Part shown: piece by piece, positions 6,777 to 13,196 of the stretch | Layout: every line of letters starts with the position of its first letter | Position numbering within the stretch: position 1 is the first letter of the stretch | NCBI GenBank assembly: GCA_020629335.1 | Contig: JAHDDN010000116.1 | Location: 1 to 13,196, forward strand | DNA length: 13,196 nt | Reading direction: 5' to 3' | Origin: Chitinophagales bacterium | GTDB taxonomy: Bacteria; Bacteroidota; Bacteroidia; Chitinophagales; UBA2359 | Program-made: the position numbers and the translations under genes | Notes under the pieces: model-generated | What the model saw: the letters and a program-made list of their open reading frames with translations, nothing else | The model's database searches: none | Told to the model about the DNA's origin: nothing

Positions 6777-8759
6777 CTAAAACTTAACAATTGTTTTAGT
6801 AACCATATTACCATTTTCATCGACTACTTTAACACTATAAGTACCCATTGGTAAATTGTCAATATTCACATTAATATCAGAAGAAGAACCATCTCCTGTC
6901 TTATTCAAGCCTATACTTGGATCAACAATATCTCTAACTTCTACATGATCAATCACAGAATCTGAATCAATATCAATTGATTGAACCGTAGGGTTCGGAT
7001 ATACCTCTATGGAGATTTGGCATTTGGGTCTCACAAAGGATGCACTAAAAGACTCATCAATTTCATTATAAGCCCCCACAAATATATCATAGTCTATAGT
7101 TGGATCCAAATTGTCTAATATATAGGTATTTTGACCTTCTGGTACAAAAGCAGGATAGTGATAGGAATCATCTTCTCCTTGATAATATACTCTATAAGTA
7201 TCAGCTCCTGCTGCATAAAAGCTTAGTTCTATTGCACTACAACCATTACTATTGACAATACTATGGCTAACTGATGGAGTTGCAGGCGCTACATTAATTT
7301 TAATAGGTTTACTATCAGTTTGGAAATACGTATCACTATCATTTCCTGAAACCGTCAATTTCGCTATTAATTGCCCTTTAGTATTTCGTACAAAATCCAA
7401 ATCATCTGGCAATGAGCTGACTGTTACATTCGTAGTTCCTTCTGTATAAGATTCTTGAGACTGATAAAAGCCAAAGAACTCTCCTGTTGTGTAAGAATAG
7501 GTTTCTCCATTTTCTAATAATAATTCTAATTTCCAATCACAATTTCCCATTGTTGTTCCTGTATCATCTTCATCAATCAGACCAAAACCAATTGAAAACC
7601 CAGTATCAATATCTACTTCTGATGGGCCAATTGCATAAAAATAATCTGATGGCCCTGTACCACCTAATGATAACTCCCAACCCATGTCAGCTAACATACC
7701 TGCTACCCTTTTTCCTGGTGAGTGAATTATTTCGCCTGGATTTAAAGTAGCTGTCATTAACAAGTGGTTATCAACAGAAGCAATACCCATAGAATCATTA
7801 TACATATATGTATCTTCGTCTAAATGAGCAACACTTTTGGCTTCCGAAAAATCATTGGGCGCATACAGTTTCGTAGGTGAATTAGGATAAGCATTATCTA
7901 AGCCATAAATACCTTGCCAACCTCCCCATATTAAACTATCTGATGTCACAAATTCTGTTAGTTCTATTGACGCTGTATTTTTAGGATATTCATCTAAAAA
8001 TTTAGTCTCTACAATATGTCTTACAAACCTATCAAAAATCAACGGATAATAAATTCCATCATTAATATCTTGATAACCTAATTTAACATCATTACTATCC
8101 AAGAAAAGTGAACTTTCAACACCTAACCCATGTCCTATTTCATGAAATACTAAAGTCGTAAAATCAATTAATGTTGTTGTTTGAGCTGTTGTATCATAGT
8201 TAAACACATTATTAGCATGAGCATTAGAATTAATAGTCATATGCATATCAACATCATTAATATACGCATCATTATTAGCAATCCTATTAGCTAAAGCTGT
8301 AGGATAAAAAGTAGTATCTGAGGGTGTTGGCTCATCACCACTAGCATCAAAATCGCTACCTTTGATTATATTTGTACCTGTTGAAGCCAAAATATCATTT
8401 GCAAAAATTTGTCCATCAACCTGAGTATCAAAAGATATCGATATTGCAATCGGTACTTCAGTAGATAATATCCCTCCCCATAGTTTTGTTGCCTTCTCTA
8501 TCCCTGGTTTCGCTACTTCAGGAACATTACCAATATAAGTAATAACAAAATCAGTCTCAGGTAATCCAGCCAAATAAGGGTTTGTCGTTAAATTAGGAGA
8601 TGGAGGAACATATATTCCATTATATTCCCCACTATCAAATGTGTAAGAAGTAATATACTGTTGACCACTAGCCACTAAACAATTTAAAAAAATGAATAAG
8701 ACTCCTATAAGCAGTTTATAGGCTTGATTCTTTGATTCTTTGATTCTTTGATTCTTCAT
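6777..8759 (-). CDS. T9SS-secreted leishmanolysin-like zinc metalloprotease with FN3-like domain
   Basis: A 660-residue secreted protein. The signal peptide has a basic n-region (1-15), hydrophobic LLIGVLFIFLNCLVASG (16-32) and cleavage near Gln33. The catalytic region has HEIGHGLG (206-213), giving two zinc ligands and Glu207 as general base. Position 216, the third ligand in HExxHxxGxxH enzymes, is Ser. Instead AHLDED (His312), then LLMTA (Met335), then MLADMGW (355-361) follow the leishmanolysin (M8) layout, where the third His and Met-turn come later. An FN3-like domain (about 490-580) and a T9SS sorting domain (about 583-660: IEVYPNPT to MVTKTIVKF) follow. The start is fixed by an in-frame TAA directly before ATG 8759. 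Codons 2-11 are made of an 8-bp repeat. Protease activity is inferred from the motif only. Confidence 0.85.
   Translation of the reverse strand: MKNQRIKESKNQAYKLLIGVLFIFLNCLVASGQQYITSYTFDSGEYNGIYVPPSPNLTTNPYLAGLPETDFVITYIGNVPEVAKPGIEKATKLWGGILSTEVPIAISISFDTQVDGQIFANDILASTGTNIIKGSDFDASGDEPTPSDTTFYPTALANRIANNDAYINDVDMHMTINSNAHANNVFNYDTTAQTTTLIDFTTLVFHEIGHGLGVESSLFLDSNDVKLGYQDINDGIYYPLIFDRFVRHIVETKFLDEYPKNTASIELTEFVTSDSLIWGGWQGIYGLDNAYPNSPTKLYAPNDFSEAKSVAHLDEDTYMYNDSMGIASVDNHLLMTATLNPGEIIHSPGKRVAGMLADMGWELSLGGTGPSDYFYAIGPSEVDIDTGFSIGFGLIDEDDTGTTMGNCDWKLELLLENGETYSYTTGEFFGFYQSQESYTEGTTNVTVSSLPDDLDFVRNTKGQLIAKLTVSGNDSDTYFQTDSKPIKINVAPATPSVSHSIVNSNGCSAIELSFYAAGADTYRVYYQGEDDSYHYPAFVPEGQNTYILDNLDPTIDYDIFVGAYNEIDESFSASFVRPKCQISIEVYPNPTVQSIDIDSDSVIDHVEVRDIVDPSIGLNKTGDGSSSDINVNIDNLPMGTYSVKVVDENGNMVTKTIVKF
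8725..8756 (-). repeat. Four perfect 8-bp tandem repeats right after the start codon
   Basis: On the minus strand the ATG of the metalloprotease is followed by exactly four AAGAATCA units (32 bp), then AGCCTATAAA. Since 8 is not a multiple of 3, a change of one unit shifts the frame. With three units the frame reads AGC CTA TAA; with five it reaches TAG six codons on. Only 4, 7 and so on keep the signal peptide and protein in frame. Confidence 0.9.
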
Positions 8760-9308
8760 TTAATAAGGTTTTAAATAATTTGTTGCGTTTAACATTTATT
8801 ATAGAGAGCTGGCCCACGCTTAATATTTTTGGGCAGGTGTTTGACAGTAATGTTACTACTCTCTTTGACAAAAATCACTTGAATATTATTTATAGCGTAT
8901 CTAATCAAACATAAGATAACAAGCGACTTATGTCTAATAATATTTTACAAAAAAATTTATACTAATATAATTTAGGTGCCATAAATATAGCAACAATGTT
9001 TGACAAATGCAATAAATAATGAAAAAAAAAGCGCTTTGTTAGCTCACTGGCTTAGTGTACAAGGTTGTAGAGCTGTATTAACCACATATCTGACAGTCCG
9101 CAAAGCGGACAATCTCTCATCTCACAGCGAAGCGGTCTGATAAGACATTGCAATGCAACGCCTTCTAAGGGATGTATGTTTTTACTATCCAATATCTGAC
9201 GTCTGACAGCGAAGCGGTCTCACATCTGAACCATTTGTTAATGGAATGTGTAAATGAAGATCGCCAGAGATGACATTTTTCTTTATCTTGCAGGTCAAAA
9301 TATTTTGC
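8760..9308. other. Intergenic region between the metalloprotease and uvrD genes
   Basis: The two genes diverge from here. No coding sequence is visible. For the minus-strand gene, TATGTTTG (plus 8906-8913) is a perfect -7 box match but has no -33 TTG at the right distance. For uvrD, TTTATCTTG (9282-9290) is a one-base-short -7 variant, again without a -33 box; the same nine bases occur 26 nt before the DUF4290 gene (12402-12410). The heptamer TTTGACA occurs three times (8840, 8864, 8999). The right part holds small palindromic repeats, listed separately. Confidence 0.5.
9090..9229. repeat. Cluster of three short GCGAAGCGG-type palindromic repeats
   Basis: Three related units occur within 140 bp: TCTGACA plus GTCCGCAAAGCGGAC (perfect hairpin at 9096-9110), TCTCACAGCGAAGCGGTCTGA (hairpin 9124-9136) and TCTGACAGCGAAGCGGTCTCA (hairpin 9205-9219, one A/G mismatch). 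A perfect 10-bp palindrome CATTGCAATG lies between them at 9146-9155. They look like REP-type intergenic repeats and sit about 80 nt upstream of uvrD. Confidence 0.6.
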
Positions 9309-11612
9309 ATGAATTACTTGGATGGATTAAATGATACGCAACGACAAGCGGTGGAGACGACAGACGGGCCAGTCATGGTGATTGCTGGGCCTGGTTCTGG
9401 TAAGACTCGGGTATTGACTTATCGGATTGCACATTTGATTAAGACTGGGGTAGACCCTTTTCGTATTTTGGCTTTGACTTTTACGAATAAGGCTTCTCGG
9501 GAGATGAAGGAGCGGATTGAACAGATCGTGGGGAATGAAGCGAGAAATCTTTGGATGGGGACTTTTCACTCGGTTTTTTCGAGGGTATTGAGAGTGGAGG
9601 CAGAATTGATTGGCTTTCCTCGGAATTATGTGATTTATGACTCCAATGATTCTAAGAGTTTGATTAAGACAATTATTAAGGAGTTACAACTTAATCCCGA
9701 TCAGTATAAGCCTTCGATATTGCAGAATCGAATTTCCTTGGCGAAGAATAACTTGATTGGACCCGATACTTATTTGGGAAATGTGAATCTTCAGGCAGAA
9801 GATGATAGCGCTGGACGACCTAAGACAGGCGAAGTGTATCGTATTTATACGGAAAGATGTCTACGTGCTGGAGCGATGGACTTTGATGACTTATTAGTAA
9901 AGATGTATCACTTACTCACCAAGCATCCAGATTTATGTAAAAAGTACCAATTGAAGTTTCATCATATTTTGGTGGATGAGTATCAGGATACGAATTTTTT
10001 GCAGTATCAAATCATTAAGATATTAGCGAGCCAGCATCAGAATATTTGTGTGGTGGGAGATGATGCACAAAGTATTTATGCTTTCCGTGGGGCGAGTATT
10101 AGCAATATTCTCAATTTTCAGAATGATTATCCCAATGCTAAATCATTTAAGTTAGAGCAAAATTACCGCTCTACTAAAAACATCGTACAAGTTGCCAATC
10201 AGATCATTGGCAAAAATACCAAGCAAATCAAAAAGACGATTTGGACGGATAATCCAGAAGGATCAAGAGTCAAGTTGATCAGAGCCAGTAGTGATAATGA
10301 TGAAGGCCGACTAATCGCTGATTCAATATTTGAAGAGAGATTGCGTAATCATTTCGACAATAAGGACTTTGCCATATTATATCGTACTAATGCGCAGTCT
10401 CGTTCTTTTGAGGAGGCATTGCGTAAGAAGAATATTCCTTATAAGGTACACGGCGGCTTATCCTTCTATGATCGTAAGGAGGTCAAGGATTTAATGGCCT
10501 ACCTAAAATTGGTCATCAATCATCAGGATGAGGAGTCTTTGCGTCGAGTCATCAATTATCCTACTCGTGGTATTGGCGCTAAAACGATTCAAAAAGTGGC
10601 CACCTTTGCCAAAGAGACCAATAACTCTATGTGGGAGGTGGTTTCTAATATTCAGTTATATCCTTTAAGCAGTAGAGCCGCTAAAGCTGTAGGCGATTTT
10701 GCGACCATGATTAAGAGTTTTGCTTATTTCTTAAGCACTCACAATTCCTATGAAGCCGCTCACCAAATTGCCAAACAAAGTGGCTTGCTGACTACCTTAT
10801 ATAATGATAAGACGGTGGAGGGCTTAAGTCGCTATGAAAACACACAGGAACTATTGAATAGTATTAAAGAGTTTTCGGAGCAGCCTATTTACGAAACAGC
10901 GGAGGGCTTACCTAATGACAACAGCCTCGGTTCTTATCTACAACAAATATCCTTAATGACCAGTTTGGATGAAGGAGAAGACAATGATAATGCTGTTATG
11001 CTAATGACCATTCATGGCGCTAAAGGATTGGAATTTCCGAATGTATACGTCGTCGGCATGGAGGAAGAATTATTCCCTTCTAAACGATCCATGGACTCTC
11101 GGGAAGGCTTAGAGGAAGAAAGAAGACTATTTTATGTCGCCACTACCAGAGCAGAAAAGAAGCTAAATCTATCCTTTGCCGTCTGTCGTTATCGCTATGG
11201 AGAATTGCAATATGGCCGCCCCAGTCGTTTTTTAGATGAAATAGATCATCAATACTTGGACATCAAAGGAATGACTTCTAAATATCAAGCCAAACCCGTT
11301 CAGCGATCTTATGCTTTCGATAAAAAGCCTCAAAGAGCTCGCTCAAGTACTCCACCGCCTTCAAAGTGGAAAAAAATCAATACAAAGCCTTCAAAAAAGG
11401 CTACCAACGTACCACCGCTAAGTACAAGCAATTTCAAAGCTGCCAATCAAAGCCAGTTGAAAGTCGGTACCAAAGTAAGGCATATTCGTTTTGGCGAAGG
11501 AGAAATTGTGCAAATTGAGGGTGGCGCAAGCAAAGTAGCCACGATTCACTTCCACCAATTTGGAGAAAAGCGAATTATGTTAAAATTTGCCAAATTAGAA
11601 GTAATCGGGTAA
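9309..11612 (+). CDS. uvrD: UvrD/PcrA family DNA helicase
   Basis: A 767-residue superfamily 1A 3'-5' DNA helicase. It is expected to release UvrC and the cut strand in excision repair, and to act in mismatch repair and at stalled RNA polymerase. All motifs are present: Walker A AGPGSGKT (26-33), TFTNKA (57-62), DEYQDTN (223-229), GDDAQSIYAFRGA (250-262), YRTNAQSR (358-365), TIHGAKGLEF (567-576) and RRLFYVATTRA (605-615). A Lys/Pro/Ser-rich linker (about 655-715) leads to a Tudor-like end (about 716-766, VGTKVRHIRFGEGEIVQIEG), the part of PcrA/UvrD that contacts RNA polymerase. The open frame extends to 9270, but ATG 9309 (MNYLDGLNDTQRQAV) matches the family start. It appears monocistronic and might equally be named pcrA. 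Confidence 0.96.
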   Translation: MNYLDGLNDTQRQAVETTDGPVMVIAGPGSGKTRVLTYRIAHLIKTGVDPFRILALTFTNKASREMKERIEQIVGNEARNLWMGTFHSVFSRVLRVEAELIGFPRNYVIYDSNDSKSLIKTIIKELQLNPDQYKPSILQNRISLAKNNLIGPDTYLGNVNLQAEDDSAGRPKTGEVYRIYTERCLRAGAMDFDDLLVKMYHLLTKHPDLCKKYQLKFHHILVDEYQDTNFLQYQIIKILASQHQNICVVGDDAQSIYAFRGASISNILNFQNDYPNAKSFKLEQNYRSTKNIVQVANQIIGKNTKQIKKTIWTDNPEGSRVKLIRASSDNDEGRLIADSIFEERLRNHFDNKDFAILYRTNAQSRSFEEALRKKNIPYKVHGGLSFYDRKEVKDLMAYLKLVINHQDEESLRRVINYPTRGIGAKTIQKVATFAKETNNSMWEVVSNIQLYPLSSRAAKAVGDFATMIKSFAYFLSTHNSYEAAHQIAKQSGLLTTLYNDKTVEGLSRYENTQELLNSIKEFSEQPIYETAEGLPNDNSLGSYLQQISLMTSLDEGEDNDNAVMLMTIHGAKGLEFPNVYVVGMEEELFPSKRSMDSREGLEEERRLFYVATTRAEKKLNLSFAVCRYRYGELQYGRPSRFLDEIDHQYLDIKGMTSKYQAKPVQRSYAFDKKPQRARSSTPPPSKWKKINTKPSKKATNVPPLSTSNFKAANQSQLKVGTKVRHIRFGEGEIVQIEGGASKVATIHFHQFGEKRIMLKFAKLEVIG

Positions 11613-11653
11613 TTCACGCAACTTTCTAACTGAATTTAACGTAAAATAGATAT

Positions 11654-11873
11654 GGGGCTTCCCCTTTCTAATTTTTTATCGGATCGTAGGGGCGTTCCTA
11701 TGTGTGCGCCCTCCGATAAAAAATTAGAAAGGGTCGGGCTGTCCGCTATTATGCGGCTGTTCAGTGCCTACTACACTAAGCGCTGCTTGTCTGCCCTATC
11801 GGGCCAGCCATCGCATCGCTAAGTTTCGTAAGCCACTTCACGGACGCCGCATACCGCTACCATCCCTAAGCCA
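11654..11873 (+). repeat. Dispersed intergenic repeat element, copy B, with an inner perfect hairpin
   Basis: The right part (11689-11873) matches copy A at 5189-5341. Shared blocks are TATGCGGC (11750-11757), CACTAAG (11774-11780), CTTGTCT (11786-11792), a GCCCTATCGGGC mini-hairpin, CTAAGTTTCGTAAGC (11819-11833), GCCGCATA (11846-11853) and an ATCCCTAAGCC end. TATGCGGC can pair with GCCGCATA over 88 nt. The left part carries an extra perfect 22-bp inverted repeat (11662-11683 and 11712-11733) not found in copy A. Its GGGGCGTTCC and GGGTCGGGCTGTCCGCT segments resemble a repeat family I recall from other Bacteroidota genomes. Confidence 0.75.
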
Positions 11874-12027
11874 AAAAAAGACAAACAAGTGCTAATATTA
11901 ACAATAAAAGATGGCTTGGTACGTTATTTAATTAGTTTATAGTAATAAAAGTGTCCTATTTAACTTAACTTTTGATGCATTTTGTTGTTAAAATAGGTAA
12001 AAAGTCAAAAGAATGACTTTAAATTTA

Positions 12028-12056
12028 TTGATTACACAATTGAATTGTTATCTTTG
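12028..12056 (+). promoter_or_regulatory. Bacteroidota-type promoter upstream of the DUF4290 gene
   Basis: TTG (12028-12030) is followed after 18 nt by TATCTTTG (12049-12056), a perfect TAnnTTTG box. Transcription would start near 12063. The next gene starts at 12436, so the predicted leader is about 370 nt, or the transcript is a separate small RNA. Confidence 0.6.
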
Positions 12057-12435
12057 GTTATTATTTTTCCCGTATTTTCTCCGACAATGCTAATTTTATA
12101 GTCCTTAACTACCGAAAGGTAAGACCTCGCATCCTTTATTTTACTCGCATTTTAATATTGCTTCTCTAAATTAAAATAAAGTATTTGATACATTGGATAA
12201 CAGCATAATAGCCTAAATACGTTTATGCACGCTTGTTGGAATATAAAACTCATTTTAATCAATAATTACTATCTCTAGGGCAAAATAATCTAATCACCCC
12301 TGTTACTTGCAGTAATAGAATACCGCCATTGATTTTTTTAGAGAAATAACAAACAATAGAAACTTCTCAGGTATATCAGCATTATCAGAGCTGTAGCTCC
12401 CTTTATCTTGAGTATAGTTTCACTTACTATATTTT

Positions 12436-13196
12436 ATGGAATACAATACAACAAAACCCAAATTGAGGTTTAGAGAATATGGTCGTCATATTCAACAGTT
12501 AGTTAAACATACACTAACAATCAAAGATATTGACGAACGTACGGCCTTTGCAGAACATATCATTGATCTTATGATACAAGTTTCTCCTCAACTTCGCAAT
12601 CTTGAAGAATTCAAACATAAGCTTTGGGATCATTTATACATCATGTCAGGCTATCAACTTATACTAAAGTCGCCTTACCCACCACCAATCAAGGAGGAAG
12701 TTGAAGGGGCTAAGCCGAGAAAGTTTCCCTATCCTAAAAACACCGTGCGTTTTAGGCATTATGGAAAAAATGTAGAGAACTTAGTTAAGAAAGCATTAGC
12801 AATGGAGGATGAACATAAGCAACAAGCTTTTGTGAAAGTCATTGCAAACTTCATGAAAATGATCTACAGAAACAGAAATCGCGATTATGCAATCAATGAT
12901 GAAATTATTCTCAATGATTTAAAGATTCTTTCTGATGGTAAATTAACCTTATCCGAAGAGGCACTCACTCCAGATCAAGCAACTAAAAAAGAAACCTACA
13001 CTCGTCCTTACCAAGATAAGAACTACCAACAAGATCGAAGAGGAAGTAGTAATAACAACCGTAGATTCAACGATAGAGATAATAGAGATCGAAGTGGAAG
13101 AGGTGCTTATGATAACAACCGAAGATCTAATAACGATAATAGAAGATCCAATAACGACAGAAGGTCTAATAACGACAACAGAAGATCTAATAACGA
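12436..13196 (+). CDS. DUF4290-family protein, cut by the window end
   Basis: The frame runs open from ATG 12436 to the edge: 253 codons with no stop, so the C-terminus is missing. The first about 175 residues (MEYNTTKPKLRFREYGRHI, then LWDHLYIMSGYQL at 66-78, YPKNTVRFRHYGKNVENLV at 99-117) look like DUF4290, a Bacteroidota-specific domain of unknown function. Note the internal echo FREYGRHIQQLV (12-23) and FRHYGKNVENLV (106-117), which suggests two related helical halves. From about residue 190 the protein is a low-complexity Arg/Asn/Asp tail ending in RRSNNDN repeats, very basic and hydrophilic, as in RNA-binding tails. I recall murA commonly following this gene in Bacteroidota; that lies outside the window. 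The family name is from memory of the motif pattern. Confidence 0.8.
   Translation, partial: MEYNTTKPKLRFREYGRHIQQLVKHTLTIKDIDERTAFAEHIIDLMIQVSPQLRNLEEFKHKLWDHLYIMSGYQLILKSPYPPPIKEEVEGAKPRKFPYPKNTVRFRHYGKNVENLVKKALAMEDEHKQQAFVKVIANFMKMIYRNRNRDYAINDEIILNDLKILSDGKLTLSEEALTPDQATKKETYTRPYQDKNYQQDRRGSSNNNRRFNDRDNRDRSGRGAYDNNRRSNNDNRRSNNDRRSNNDNRRSNN
13120..13196 (+). repeat. In-frame tandem repeats encoding RRSNNDN
   Basis: Units are at 13120-13140 (21 bp), 13141-13158 (18 bp), 13159-13179 (21 bp) and 13180 to the edge, each built on AGAAGATCTAATAACGA with synonymous changes. Lengths are multiples of three, so unit number can change without breaking the frame. The array continues past the window. 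Confidence 0.85.

Larger units (their letters stand above)
11613..12435. other. Long intergenic region between uvrD and the DUF4290 gene
   Basis: This 823-bp region has no convincing coding sequence. Its left third is repeat element copy B. From about 11880 it is AT-rich, with a small hairpin AAAGTCA/TGACTTT (12001-12020), a good promoter at 12028-12056 and about 370 nt of leader before the next ATG. The longest frame I noticed in the leader (ATG at 12224) has only 17 codons. Confidence 0.6.

Noticed and set aside
7252..7750. Two plus-strand frames opposite the metalloprotease
   Set aside because: They are shadows of a gene with clear signal peptide, motifs and sorting domain.
8140..8142. 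Lipoprotein reading of the metalloprotease signal (Cys27)
   Set aside because: The preceding residues FLN do not fit a lipobox, and a Sec type I site before Gln33 plus a T9SS domain explains the N-terminus better.
8840..9005. Three TTTGACA heptamers as -35 boxes or operators
   Set aside because: Bacteroidota promoters do not use TTGACA, spacing is irregular and there is no symmetric partner; chance is likely in AT-rich DNA.
9327..9569. Minus-strand frame inside uvrD
   Set aside because: It lies opposite the Walker A region of a highly conserved helicase and has no features of its own.
13120..13196. CRISPR-like array
   Set aside because: Units are 18-21 bp, directly adjacent without spacers, in frame and encode RRSNNDN; they are coding repeats.

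Overview
The window is low-GC DNA from a member of the Bacteroidota. Four things support this: two secreted proteins with type IX secretion (T9SS) C-terminal sorting domains, a DUF4290-type gene at the right edge, Bacteroidota-style promoters (TTG about 20 nt before TAnnTTTG), and start codons with little Shine-Dalgarno sequence. I cannot name a genus. The intergenic repeats resemble those I associate with Saprospirales, Cytophagales or Flavobacteriales, but that is recollection.

Layout, left to right. (1) 16-631, plus strand: promoter and a type II toxin-antitoxin pair with an 11-nt overlap. (2) 731-1147, plus: an unrecognised one-helix membrane protein, sharing a bidirectional terminator with (3) 1205-1717, minus: a BON-LysM protein of the YgaU/Kbp type. 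(4) 1718-2019: an intergenic region holding a 156-bp imperfect palindrome. (5) 2020-5137, minus: uvrB and a GT-B glycosyltransferase gene overlapping by 8 nt, with a TTG start for the second gene. (6) 5189-5341: repeat element copy A. (7) 5342-8759, minus: two T9SS cargo genes, a predicted beta-rich surface protein and a leishmanolysin-like metalloprotease with an FN3-like domain, separated by a strong hairpin terminator. (8) 8760-9308: an intergenic region with small palindromic repeats. (9) 9309-11612, plus: a UvrD/PcrA helicase. (10) 11613-12435: repeat element copy B, a clear promoter and a leader of about 370 nt. (11) 12436 to the edge: a DUF4290 gene cut by the window end.

Functionally this is mostly housekeeping DNA. 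UvrB and UvrD/PcrA both act in nucleotide excision repair, though on opposite strands and not as one operon. The T9SS proteins form a small surface/secreted block between them. The toxin-antitoxin pair is the one plainly accessory gene module.

I see no large novel multi-gene system. The most interesting signals are non-coding or at start codons. A four-copy 8-bp repeat lies directly after the metalloprotease start codon; gain or loss of one unit would give an immediate stop. Two same-orientation copies of a dispersed element share an 8-bp long-range stem with a compensatory base-pair change. There are also two long palindromes and a long leader before the DUF4290 gene.
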